Assembly (NCBI GenBank): GCA_963837325.1
Contig: CAWIMV010000001.1
Location: 1,922,001-1,986,000 of the forward strand
From: CAVQKZ01 sp963837325
Lineage (GTDB): Bacteria > Actinomycetota > Actinomycetes > Mycobacteriales > Jatrophihabitantaceae
Length of the DNA: 64,000 bases
Reading direction: 5' to 3'
The position numbers and the translations under genes were made by a program. The notes beneath the pieces are model-generated. The model was given only the letters and a program-made list of their open reading frames with translations, searched no databases and was not told the DNA's origin. Shown here one piece after another: positions 50,042 to 58,751 of this stretch (the first letter of the stretch is position 1; every line of letters starts with the position of its first letter).

Positions 50042-51457
50042 ATGAGTGAGTTGCTGCGTCGCGACTTCGAGCTGATCACGGCCGGCGCAAGCCTGTTCGC
50101 CGATGCGGCCGAGGCGCAGGCGGCCCGGGTGACCCGCGTCGAGTGGTTGCCGCCGATGCCCGACACCGAGCACGACCTTGCGTCGGTGCTGGCCGACCCG
50201 CGCCGGTCCGAGGCGAACGCCGAGGCCGTGCGCCGCATCCAGGCTGCCCGGGCGTTGCTGGTCGACGTCGTCCCCGCCGGCGAGGCCCTCGGACTCGGCC
50301 CGCGCGACATCCTGCACGCCGGGCCGCCCATCGACTGGGGCCGGGCCTCGGGACCGCTGCAGGGCGCCCTGATGGGCGCCGCGGTCTTCGAGGGCCTGGT
50401 CGACGATCCCGAGGACGCCGCCGCACTGCTGGAGCGTGGTGAGATCACGCTCGGCCCGTGCCATCACCGCGGCGCGGTCGGGCCGATGGCCGGGGTGACG
50501 TCGCCGTCGATGTGGGTGTCCGTGCTCGAGGACCCCGACACCCGCGCCCGCTCGTACTGCTCGCTCAACGAGGGACTGGGCAAGGTGCTCCGCTATGGCG
50601 CCTACTCGGAGGAAGTGATCGACCGGCTGCGGTGGATGTCCGCCGTCCTCGGCCCGGTGCTGCAAGCGGCAGTGCGCGCGCACGGGCCGGTGGACATCAC
50701 GGCGATCCTCGCGCAGATGGTGCAGATGGGCGACGAGGGCCACAACCGCAACCGGGCCGGGACGTTGATGCTGCTGCGCGAGCTCGTGCCCGCGATGATC
50801 GACTCCGGCTTCGCCTCGAGTGACATCGCCGAGGCGGCGCGCTTCATCGGCGGCAACGACCACTTCTTCCTCAACCTCGGCATGCCGGCCTGCAAGCTGG
50901 CGCTCGACTCAGCGCGCGACATCCCCGGCTCGACCGTCGTCGTGGCGATGGCCCGCAACGGCACCGACTTCGGCATCCAGGTCTCCGGCACGGGTGACGC
51001 CTGGTTCACCGGGCCGGCCCAGGTGCCCGACGGCTTGTTCCTCGGCGACTTCGGCCCGGACGATGCCAACCCCGACATCGGCGACTCCGCGATCACCGAG
51101 ACGGCCGGGCTCGGCGGCTTCGCGATGGCGGCCGCACCGGCGATCGTGCGCTTCGTCGGCGGGACGGTCGCCGACGCACTGGCCAACACCAGGCGGATGT
51201 ACGAGATCACCCTGTCCGAGCACGCCGCGTTCACCGTGCCTGTCCTCGACTTCCGAGGGACGCCGCTCGGCATCGACGTAACCCGAGTCGTCCGCACCGG
51301 CATCCTGCCCCAGATCAACACCGGGATGGCCGGCAAGGTGGCCGGTACCGGGCAGGTCGGCGCCGGACTGGTCACGCCTCCGGCCGAGATCTTCCCGAGG
51401 GCGCTGCGTGCGCTCGCCGAGGCCGCTGCCGATCACCGCAATGGAGGTACGACATGA
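50042..51457 (+). CDS. allG: AllG-like (DUF1116/YlbE) carbamoyltransferase component
   Basis: This 471-residue DUF1116 protein is the equivalent of E. coli AllG (YlbE). Typical blocks are GMAGVTSPSMWV-like GPMAGVTSPSMWVSVLED (about 149-166), GDEGHNRNRAGTLMLLRELVP (about 231-251), IGGNDHFFLNLGM and MARNGTDFGIQVSG. The ATG at 50042 is chosen because the open frame upstream only reads through the duplicated hairpin. Its stop overlaps the next gene's ATG by 4 bp. With AllF and AllH it should release carbamoyl phosphate from a ureide. Confidence 0.85.
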   Translation: MSELLRRDFELITAGASLFADAAEAQAARVTRVEWLPPMPDTEHDLASVLADPRRSEANAEAVRRIQAARALLVDVVPAGEALGLGPRDILHAGPPIDWGRASGPLQGALMGAAVFEGLVDDPEDAAALLERGEITLGPCHHRGAVGPMAGVTSPSMWVSVLEDPDTRARSYCSLNEGLGKVLRYGAYSEEVIDRLRWMSAVLGPVLQAAVRAHGPVDITAILAQMVQMGDEGHNRNRAGTLMLLRELVPAMIDSGFASSDIAEAARFIGGNDHFFLNLGMPACKLALDSARDIPGSTVVVAMARNGTDFGIQVSGTGDAWFTGPAQVPDGLFLGDFGPDDANPDIGDSAITETAGLGGFAMAAAPAIVRFVGGTVADALANTRRMYEITLSEHAAFTVPVLDFRGTPLGIDVTRVVRTGILPQINTGMAGKVAGTGQVGAGLVTPPAEIFPRALRALAEAAADHRNGGTT

Positions 51458-54048
51458 ACCGCCGCCGTTGGTTCTCCCTTGGCCTGTCCGTTGCGGTCGC
51501 CGTGCCACTGGCCGCCTTGGCCCCGGCTGCGAACGGCACGCCGGACCGCGCCGGCAATCACCTGGCCCGGTCGCCGCAGCTGAGCGCGACTCCCCGGCTG
51601 GCCGACCGGCGCTCGTTCGTCATCGGCACCCGGTTCTACGAGGTCGGGGCAGAGGACGGCAGTTACCCGGCCGAGGGCTTCCACACCCGCGGCGAGATGG
51701 GCGGCTTCTGGAGCATGCCGATCAAGCTGCTCGACGGCGTCTGGTTCGGCCTCGACGGTTCGTGGCTGAACGCCAGCCGGTACAGCACCGGCTGGGGTTA
51801 CACCCGCATGGATCTCGGCACCCACAACGGCGTGGCCGTCAGCCGCACCGACGTCGCCCCCGACGGACTGCGGGCCGGGCTGATCGGGCTCACGTTCACT
51901 GCGGCCCAGGCCCGCACGCTGCAGTTGACGATGGACGCCCACTCCGAGCTGATGAAGGCCTACCCGTGGGGTGAGACCACACCCAGCCAGACCGCCTACA
52001 ACCTCTCCGACACCAGTGCCGTCGCCGGCCGCAACCTGGTGTTCCGTGAGGACGGCAAGCCGCCCATCGCCGACACCGCCGCGCACCATTGGGCGGCGGT
52101 GGTCGGCTCGACGCTCAGCCCGGCCCGACACCAACTCGGCCCGGACTTCCGCGGTCCGCAGGACCCGGCCGTGCGGTGCGGCGTCTCCGGGCCGGGCACT
52201 CCCCCGACTCCGCCGCGCTGCGACGACACCGCGTACGGCAAAGGCACCGGGGGGCAGCTCAGCTACCGGGTGCATGTCCCCGCCGGCTCGCGCACCGTCT
52301 GGTTCGCGGTCGGCGGGTCCGACCACGGACTGGGCGAGGCGGCCGCGATGCAGCGACGCGCGCTGGCCGACCCGGCCCGACTGCTCGCCGCCAAGGTCGC
52401 GCAGCGCACCCGGCTGGCCAAGCAGACCGCGGTCAGCCTGCCCGGCGATCCGCAACTGGCCAGCAGCGTCGCGTGGAGCAAGCAGAACCTCGCCGACGCC
52501 CGCCAGCAGGCCCGCGACCTGCAGCTGCGAGTGACCAACGCGGGCACCAAGTACCCCGCGCCGTCGGGAACGCTCGCCGATGCGCAATGGATCGGCGCGG
52601 GCTGGCCGGACTACCCGTGGATCTTCGGCACCGACGCCGAGTACACCGCGTTCGCGTCGGTGGCGGCCGGGCAGTTCGCCGCGATCGAGCAGCATCTGCG
52701 CACGCTGCAGCAGGTCAGCGACGTGGTCAACCATCGCAGCGGCAAGGTCGTGCACGAGGTCGTGCCGGACGGCTCGGTGTACTTCGGCGCCAACTCCGAT
52801 CCGGGCAACACCGACGAGACCGTGAAGTTCCCCAGCACGGTCGCCCTGGTGTGGCGCTGGACGGGTGACAACGCCTTCCGCGACCGCATGTACAACTTCG
52901 CCGTCCGCAACCTGCGGTACGTCTTCAGTCAGCTGGACGCCGACGACGACGGCTGGCCCGAGGGCGCCGGCAACGTCGAACGCACCGGCATGGGACCGGA
53001 GAAGCTCGACGTGTCGGTCTACGCCATCCGCGGCCTGCTCGACCTGGCCGACATGGCCGCGAGCAAAGGCGATCGGGCGACCCTGCGCTGGGCGCGGGAC
53101 AAGGCCGGGGACCTGCAGCGCCGGTTCGAGAGCACGTGGTGGAACGGCGCGAACACCAAGTCCTACGCCGACTCACTGGCCGACCCGGGCAACAGCAAAC
53201 TGTTCCAGCGCTACTGGATCGGGCTGACGCCGGTCGAAGCGGAACTGCCCGCCGGCCCGCGTGCCGTGGCCCGGCCGCTCGCCGATCTCGCGCACGCGGT
53301 CGCAACCGTCGCCCAGCACGAGCTGGCTTGCTACACCGGGACGAACGGGCTCTATCACACCGGCACCGGGGCGACGTCCGACCCGAATGGGAACCCCGGG
53401 CCGACCTGCGACGCCGCGGTGTCGGCAGCGCCGAGCGACCGGGAGGTCTTCACGCTGACGACGTCGATCATGGCGGTGGCCGAGGCGGCGCTGGGCCGGA
53501 TGGGCGCCGGACAGTTGCCCCGCTACACCGGCGACATCGCTCGCGTGCAGGTCGACCCGGCGGTGTCGGAGGCGCCCGGCGACATGCCGGAGATCTCGCC
53601 GTCGCCGGATTTCGGGACCAACATCGACAAGCTGTTCACCGAGCGGTCCAGCGGGCTGCAGGCGTGGGGCACCTACGGTGTGCTCTGGCCGGTGGTGCAC
53701 TACGAACTCGGCGTGGCGCCCGACGAAGGACGGCACGCGCTCAGCATCGTGCCGCAGGTTCCGGACGGCCAGACGCTGGTGGCCGGCAGCGACATCAGGG
53801 TCGGCCGCGGGTCTGTCGACGTCACCGCGCGGCGGGCCGGCGGCGTACTCACGACGCGGGTGCACCGGTCCGTGCACGTTGCGTTGACGATCGGAGCGTT
53901 GCTGCCGACCGGCGCCCGGGCGACCTCGGCCCGGCTGAACGGGCGACACGTCGCGTATCGGGTCGTGCATTCCGCACGGGGCGCCGAGTTGCTCGTCGCC
54001 GTACCGGGATGGCAACGCACGAGCACACTGCAGGTCAGCTACCACTGA
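51454..54048 (+). CDS. secreted six-hairpin-type glycoside hydrolase
   Basis: This 864-residue exported protein has a twin-arginine-like start (NRRRWFSLGL) and a hydrophobic stretch ending near residue 27. A beta-rich N-terminal part (to about 300) precedes an all-helical region (about 330-700) resembling glycogen-debranching/GH15/GH63-type (alpha/alpha)6 barrels, with conserved-looking acidic sites in DDDGWPEGAGNVER and GLQAWGTYG. A small beta-sandwich ends the chain. The exact family and sugar are not recognised. It overlaps the allG stop by 4 bp, an odd pairing with nucleobase breakdown. Confidence 0.72.
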   Translation: MNRRRWFSLGLSVAVAVPLAALAPAANGTPDRAGNHLARSPQLSATPRLADRRSFVIGTRFYEVGAEDGSYPAEGFHTRGEMGGFWSMPIKLLDGVWFGLDGSWLNASRYSTGWGYTRMDLGTHNGVAVSRTDVAPDGLRAGLIGLTFTAAQARTLQLTMDAHSELMKAYPWGETTPSQTAYNLSDTSAVAGRNLVFREDGKPPIADTAAHHWAAVVGSTLSPARHQLGPDFRGPQDPAVRCGVSGPGTPPTPPRCDDTAYGKGTGGQLSYRVHVPAGSRTVWFAVGGSDHGLGEAAAMQRRALADPARLLAAKVAQRTRLAKQTAVSLPGDPQLASSVAWSKQNLADARQQARDLQLRVTNAGTKYPAPSGTLADAQWIGAGWPDYPWIFGTDAEYTAFASVAAGQFAAIEQHLRTLQQVSDVVNHRSGKVVHEVVPDGSVYFGANSDPGNTDETVKFPSTVALVWRWTGDNAFRDRMYNFAVRNLRYVFSQLDADDDGWPEGAGNVERTGMGPEKLDVSVYAIRGLLDLADMAASKGDRATLRWARDKAGDLQRRFESTWWNGANTKSYADSLADPGNSKLFQRYWIGLTPVEAELPAGPRAVARPLADLAHAVATVAQHELACYTGTNGLYHTGTGATSDPNGNPGPTCDAAVSAAPSDREVFTLTTSIMAVAEAALGRMGAGQLPRYTGDIARVQVDPAVSEAPGDMPEISPSPDFGTNIDKLFTERSSGLQAWGTYGVLWPVVHYELGVAPDEGRHALSIVPQVPDGQTLVAGSDIRVGRGSVDVTARRAGGVLTTRVHRSVHVALTIGALLPTGARATSARLNGRHVAYRVVHSARGAELLVAVPGWQRTSTLQVSYH

Positions 54049-54052
54049 CTCC

Positions 54053-55033
54053 TCAGTGATGCCCCAGTACCCGATGGGGCCGGTACGGCGCTTCCAGCCG
54101 GGCGAGCTCGTCGGCGTCGAGCGTGACGTCCACCGCCGCCACGGCATCGTCGAGGTGAGCGAGTTTGGTCGCCCCGACGATCGGAGCCGCGACGGCCGGC
54201 CGGCTGAGCAGCCAGGCCAGCGCGACCTGCGCGGCCGGCAGATCGCGTTCGGCCGCGACCGCGCGTACCGCGTCCACGACGTCGTAGTCGTCGTCGGTGT
54301 ACATGTCCTCGGCCAGCGGGTCGCTGCCGGCCCGTACGGTCAACTGGGCACCGCCCCGCCCCCGGTTTCCCGCCAGCAGTCCGCGTGCGAGCGGGCTCCA
54401 CGGGATGAGCCCCACGCCTTGGTCGAGGCACAGCGGGACCATCTCCCGCTCCTCCTCGCGGTAGACCAGGTTGTAGTGGTTCTGCATCGACACGAACGGT
54501 GTCCAGCCGTTCGTTGCGGCAAGGTGCTGGGCCTTCGCGAACTGCCAGGCGAACATGCTCGACGCGCCGATGTAGCGCGCCTTGCCGCACTTGACGACGT
54601 CGTGCAGCGCGGCCATCGTCTCCTCGATCGGCGTCTCGTAGTCCCACCGATGGATCTGGAGGATGTCGACGTAATCGGTGCCGAGCCGGCGCAGGGACGC
54701 GTCGATCCCGGCGTGGATGTGCTTGCGCGACAACCCGGCCGCGTTCGGCCCAGGACCCATCGGAAAGAAGACCTTGGTGCTCAGCACGTAGTCCTCGCGG
54801 TCGGCGAACAGCTTGCTGAGCACCCGCCCGGTGATCTGCTCGCTCAGCCCGTCGGAGTACATGTCCGCCGTGTCGAAGAAGATCACGCCGGCCTCCACCG
54901 CGCGGCGCACGATCGGCTCGGCCTCGTCCTCGCTCAGGTGCCACTCGCGTTCCGCGGTGCTGCCGTAGCTCATCATGCCGAGACAGATGCGCGAGACCTT
55001 CAGTCCCGATGAGCCCAGCCTGGTGTACTGCAT
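54053..55033 (-). CDS. aldo/keto reductase
   Basis: This 326-residue TIM-barrel oxidoreductase has a complete tetrad: Asp54, Tyr59 (FFDTADMYS), Lys87 (LSTKVFF) and His128 (LQIHRWD). The C-terminal IVGATKLAHLDDAV segment is the NADP-binding site of the YhdN/Gcy-like class. The ATG at 55033 has a strong GGAGGAG site. The frame upstream is a shadow of the exporter gene. It lies 14 bp downstream of the EamA transporter gene, so both are probably co-transcribed. The substrate is unknown. Confidence 0.92.
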   Translation of the reverse strand: MQYTRLGSSGLKVSRICLGMMSYGSTAEREWHLSEDEAEPIVRRAVEAGVIFFDTADMYSDGLSEQITGRVLSKLFADREDYVLSTKVFFPMGPGPNAAGLSRKHIHAGIDASLRRLGTDYVDILQIHRWDYETPIEETMAALHDVVKCGKARYIGASSMFAWQFAKAQHLAATNGWTPFVSMQNHYNLVYREEEREMVPLCLDQGVGLIPWSPLARGLLAGNRGRGGAQLTVRAGSDPLAEDMYTDDDYDVVDAVRAVAAERDLPAAQVALAWLLSRPAVAAPIVGATKLAHLDDAVAAVDVTLDADELARLEAPYRPHRVLGHH

Positions 55034-55047
55034 GCGTTCTCCTCCGA

Positions 55048-55980
55048 TCAGTCGGGTTCGGCTTGGGATTCGTGATGTAGCGCCACTCCGGCGACCACGA
55101 GCGCGATTCCGGCGAGGTCCCGGACGGTGGGCACCTGTGACAGGACAATGAGGCCGACGACGGCCGCGGTCGCCGGCAGCAGGGCGAGCATCAGCGCGAA
55201 CGTCGCCCGCCGCAGCCGGGCCATGGCCAGCTGGTCGGTGACGTACGGGATCACCGAGGAGCACAGCCCGACGCCGATTCCCCAGAGCAGCCAGCCCGGA
55301 TGGGTGAACGCCGACCAGGCCGGGCCCATCCCGAACGGCGTCGCAGCGATCGCGGCGACGAGCATAGCCGCACCGAGCTGATCGATTCCGCTCAGCGACG
55401 CGGTGGCTGAAGCCGGCGCCGTGCCGTCGGCGCGGGTGTTGGCGACCCGGTGACCGAGGACGACGTAGAGCATGAACCCGGCGCAGTTCGCGAACGCGAA
55501 GGCGAATCCCAGTGGTTCGCCCTCCCAGCGCAGCTGGGTCAGCAGGAACACCCCGCCGACCGCGAGCACCAGCGCGCAGAGATTGCGGCGGCTGCGGGCT
55601 CCCGCCGCCGCCAGGATCACGACGCCCAGGAACTCGATCGCACCGACCGTCGAGAGCGGCAACCGGTCGATGGCCAGGTAGAACAGTGAGTTCATGGCCG
55701 CCAGCACGAACCCCAGGCCGACAAGCACGCGGCGCTGGCTTACGGTGGCGGCCGCGAACACCCGCCACGGCCGGCGCCACGCGGCAAAGCACACAGCGGC
55801 GGCCGCGATGCGCAACCAGGCGACCCCCAGCACCTCGACGTGGGCGAACAGCAATACGGCATACGACGGCCCGAGATAGTGGAAGACGGCGCTGACTCCG
55901 AAGAACGCCGGCGCCGGCAGCGCGTCGACCGCGCGGGCCGTGCGGCCGGGCGCGGCCGAGGCCTTCGTCGCGGATGCCAT
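55048..55980 (-). CDS. EamA/DMT-family transporter
   Basis: This is a 310-residue protein with about ten transmembrane helices in two EamA repeats. Relatives (RhtA/YdcZ-like) export amino acids or other metabolites. The VGAIEFLGVV segment (helix 4) and ALLPATAAVVGL in the second repeat match RhtA-type exporters for threonine/homoserine. The ATG at 55980 is used here; ATG at 56016 is possible but would run into the Lrp gene's promoter. It is divergent from an Lrp/AsnC regulator, a common arrangement for amino-acid exporters. Confidence 0.87.
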   Translation of the reverse strand: MASATKASAAPGRTARAVDALPAPAFFGVSAVFHYLGPSYAVLLFAHVEVLGVAWLRIAAAAVCFAAWRRPWRVFAAATVSQRRVLVGLGFVLAAMNSLFYLAIDRLPLSTVGAIEFLGVVILAAAGARSRRNLCALVLAVGGVFLLTQLRWEGEPLGFAFAFANCAGFMLYVVLGHRVANTRADGTAPASATASLSGIDQLGAAMLVAAIAATPFGMGPAWSAFTHPGWLLWGIGVGLCSSVIPYVTDQLAMARLRRATFALMLALLPATAAVVGLIVLSQVPTVRDLAGIALVVAGVALHHESQAEPD

Positions 55981-56042
55981 GTGACCATCCTGCAAGGCGA
56001 GTACCATTCGTGCCATGGCATCCTTAAGGTTCAGGTGGCGAT

Positions 56043-56543
56043 ATGGCTAAGAAAGAGGAGATGGAATCCAGATCGACTTCAAGATCAGTTTACGAGCCCT
56101 TGGACTCGATCAATGTCAGGTTGCTCCAGGAGTTGCACGGTGATCCCCGGATCACGATGTCGGCCCTCGCTCGGCGCGTCGGGATGTCCTCGCCCGCCGT
56201 CACCGAACGGGTACAGCGGATGCAGCGCTCCGGCGTCATCACCGGCTTCCGGATGGACGTCGAGCCCGCGGCTCTCGGCCTGCCCGTCACAGCATTCGCT
56301 CGCGTGCGGCCCGCCGCTGGTCAACTGCCGAAGGTCGCCGAACTGGCCAAGGAGCTCGACCAAGTCAGCGAGTGTTATCGCATCACCGGCGAGGACTGCT
56401 TCCTGGTCAAGGTGCACGCGCCCACGATCGAGGACCTCGAGGCCGTGCTCGACCGCTTCCTGCTGTTCGGCCAGACGATCACGTCGATCGTGGTCGCCAA
56501 CCCGGTGCCGCCCCGAGCCCTGCCCGTCACGCCCGCCGGCTGA
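56043..56543 (+). CDS. Lrp/AsnC-family regulator
   Basis: This 166-residue protein has an N-terminal helix-turn-helix (about 18-65, DSINVRLLQELHGDPRITMSALARRVGMSS region) and a C-terminal RAM ligand domain (about 80-150). It starts at an ATG preceded by AGGTGG and is divergent from the EamA exporter. It probably senses an amino acid and controls the exporter and the aldo/keto reductase. The 62-bp gap contains GCCATGGC, a small palindrome. Confidence 0.9.
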   Translation: MAKKEEMESRSTSRSVYEPLDSINVRLLQELHGDPRITMSALARRVGMSSPAVTERVQRMQRSGVITGFRMDVEPAALGLPVTAFARVRPAAGQLPKVAELAKELDQVSECYRITGEDCFLVKVHAPTIEDLEAVLDRFLLFGQTITSIVVANPVPPRALPVTPAG

Positions 56544-56633
56544 CCCGGCCCGCAATACTGGTCCGGACCAGAGCGCTCCAACAGCAGCCGCAGGAACCGC
56601 CGACAACACCCGCCCACGGTGCGAGGAGCCAGC

Positions 56634-57518
56634 ATGACCAGCCCGCCGATCACCGAACGTATTGCCGGGGCCCCGATCTCGTGGGGCGTCTGCGAGGCGC
56701 CCGGATGGGGTTACGAACTGCCACCCGACCGCGTCCTCGGCGAGATGCGCGAGCTCGGGCTCGACGCCACCGAGCTCGGGCCAACCGGCTACCTCGGCTC
56801 GCAGCCACGAGACGTCCGCGCGCAGCTCGAACGATTCGACCTGGGCCTCGTCGGCGGGTTCCTCCCGGTGCCCCTGCACGTCGACCCCGCGTTGGACCTG
56901 GCGGACGCCAGGGCCGCGATCGCCACGCTCGCCGCGGGCGGAGCCGAGGTCGTCGTGCTGGCGGCCCAATCGGATGACGGCAGCTACGACCGCAAGGTCC
57001 CGCTGTCCGACGAGGAGTGGCCGGTACTGCTCGGCAACCTCGCGCGCTTGCAACAGGTTGTCGCCGACCACGGCCTGGCCGCGACGCTGCACCCGCACGT
57101 CGGTACCGCGATCGAGGACCGGGAGACCGTACTGCGGCTGCTCGAGGCCAGCGACATTCCGCTGTGCCTGGACACCGGTCACCTGCTCATCGGGGGGATG
57201 CAGCCGCTGGAACTGCTCGACATCGCCGCCGACCGGATCGCGCACGTGCACCTCAAGGACGTCAACGACACCGTGGCCGCCACCGTCGCCGCGGGCGAAG
57301 CGAGCTACCTCGGCGCGGTGCGCAACGGGCTGTACACCCCGCTCGGTGCCGGCGACCTCGACATCGCGGCGATTGTCCGCGCGCTGGAATCCATTGGCTA
57401 TCGCGGCCGGTACGTGCTCGAACAGGACTGCGCCCTCGACGCCGAGCCCGAGCCCGGCGCCGGCCCCGTGCGCGACGTGCGCACGAGCATCGATTTCCTC
57501 ACCACGATCGCACGCTGA
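56634..57518 (+). CDS. iolE: IolE-like TIM-barrel isomerase/dehydratase
   Basis: This 294-residue protein of the xylose-isomerase-like TIM barrel (AP endonuclease 2) family is similar to myo-inosose dehydratase IolE. Signatures are the N-terminal IAGAPISWGVCEAPGWG and ELGPTGYLG segments, LHPHVGT, LCLDTGHL and VHLKDVN metal-ligand strands, and a C-terminal GRYVLEQDC. In inositol catabolism IolE dehydrates scyllo-inosose to the dione that IolD opens. The ATG at 56634 has GAGGAG at 5 nt. It overlaps nothing and is followed by a dehydrogenase after 1 bp. Confidence 0.85.
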   Translation: MTSPPITERIAGAPISWGVCEAPGWGYELPPDRVLGEMRELGLDATELGPTGYLGSQPRDVRAQLERFDLGLVGGFLPVPLHVDPALDLADARAAIATLAAGGAEVVVLAAQSDDGSYDRKVPLSDEEWPVLLGNLARLQQVVADHGLAATLHPHVGTAIEDRETVLRLLEASDIPLCLDTGHLLIGGMQPLELLDIAADRIAHVHLKDVNDTVAATVAAGEASYLGAVRNGLYTPLGAGDLDIAAIVRALESIGYRGRYVLEQDCALDAEPEPGAGPVRDVRTSIDFLTTIAR

Positions 57519-57519
57519 A

Positions 57520-58695
57520 ATGGCCGGCCCCGAGAAGCTGGGCGTGGCCGTGGTCGGGTTCGGCTGGATGGGCCAGGTGCATGCCCGCTCTTACGCGCGG
57601 GTCCGCCACCACTACCCCAACCTCGCGCTGGCGCCGCGCCCCGTGCTCGTCGTCGACGCCGAAGCCGACCGCCGGGAAGACGCGACCGGACGCTACGGCT
57701 TCGAGGCGGCCAGTGCGCAGTGGCGTGACGCGCTGGCCGACGACCGCGTGCAAGCCGTCAGTGTGACCGCGCCGAACTTCCTGCATCGCGAGATCGGCAC
57801 CGCCGTCGCCGCCGCGGGCAAGCATCTGTGGATCGAGAAACCGGTCGGTCTGACGACCGCAGATGCCGCCACCGTCGCAGCGGCAGTGGCGCTCGCCGGT
57901 GTGCAGAGCACGGTGGGCTTCAACTACCGCAACGCCCCGGCGGTGGCACACGCCCGCGACCTGATCGCGTCCGGCGCCATCGGCACGGTGACGCACGCCC
58001 GGTTCCGCCTGTTCAGCGACTACGCCGCCGATCCAGAGGGAGCGTTGAGCTGGCGCTTCGAGCGGGCGCGCGGCGGTGCCGGGGTGCTCAGCGACCTCGT
58101 CTCGCACGGGGTTGACCTGGCCCGGTACCTGGTGGGCGAGATCGACTCGCTGGTGGCCGATACCGCGACGTTCATCGCACGCCGGCCCAGGCCCAGTGGA
58201 ACGGGTAGCCACTACGCCCGGGCCGAGGGTGAGCCGGGCGAGGTGGAGAACGAGGACTACCTCAACTGCCTGCTGCGCTTTGCCGGCGGCGCCCGCGCAT
58301 CGATCGAGTCCAGCCGGGTCAGCGTCGGCGACCAGTGCAACTACGGCTTCGAGATCCGGGGCACCGCGGGTGCGGTGGCCTGGGACTTCCGCCGGATGGG
58401 CGAGCTCGTCGTGACGGCCGGGACGGACTACCTCGACCAGGCCGCGAGCACGGTGTTCGTCGCACCGGGCCACGGCGAGCTGGCGGCCTTTCAGCCTGCG
58501 GCCGGCATCGCGATGAGCTACGACGACCTCAAGGTGATCGAGGCGGCCCGCTTCCTGCAATCGATCACCGACGGCGCCCCGGTGGGCGCGACCATCGCCG
58601 ACGCGGTTGCCAGCGCGTCCGTCCTCGATGCAATGGGCGAATCAGCCCGCACCGGCAGGTGGGTGCGCGTCGGCGACGCGGACGGTCCGGCCTGA
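57520..58695 (+). CDS. Gfo/Idh/MocA-family dehydrogenase
   Basis: This 391-residue NAD(P)-dependent sugar/inositol dehydrogenase has the Rossmann motif VVGFGWMG (11-18) and catalytic-lysine motif Glu106-Lys107-Pro108. A GVLSDLVSHGVDLARYLVG block holds the active-site Asp and His. It is longer than the IolG-like protein at 61634. It is 1 bp after the iolE-like gene, so the pair should act in sequence on an inositol isomer or related cyclitol. A hairpin ends the unit. Confidence 0.9.
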   Translation: MAGPEKLGVAVVGFGWMGQVHARSYARVRHHYPNLALAPRPVLVVDAEADRREDATGRYGFEAASAQWRDALADDRVQAVSVTAPNFLHREIGTAVAAAGKHLWIEKPVGLTTADAATVAAAVALAGVQSTVGFNYRNAPAVAHARDLIASGAIGTVTHARFRLFSDYAADPEGALSWRFERARGGAGVLSDLVSHGVDLARYLVGEIDSLVADTATFIARRPRPSGTGSHYARAEGEPGEVENEDYLNCLLRFAGGARASIESSRVSVGDQCNYGFEIRGTAGAVAWDFRRMGELVVTAGTDYLDQAASTVFVAPGHGELAAFQPAAGIAMSYDDLKVIEAARFLQSITDGAPVGATIADAVASASVLDAMGESARTGRWVRVGDADGPA

Positions 58696-58749
58696 CCCCG
58701 ATTGTGCAACTCGTGGCGCGTGAGACCGCCAGAAGTTGCACAATCGGGG
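58696..58749. terminator. nested hairpin between convergent dehydrogenase and iolD genes
   Basis: Perfect 16-bp outer stem CCCCGATTGTGCAACT (58696-58711 with 58734-58749) and an inner TGGCG/CGCCA stem (58714-58718, 58727-58731). It fills the whole gap between two stop codons. It may be a bidirectional terminator, or a dispersed palindromic repeat used as one. Confidence 0.75.
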
Positions 58750-58751
58750 GC

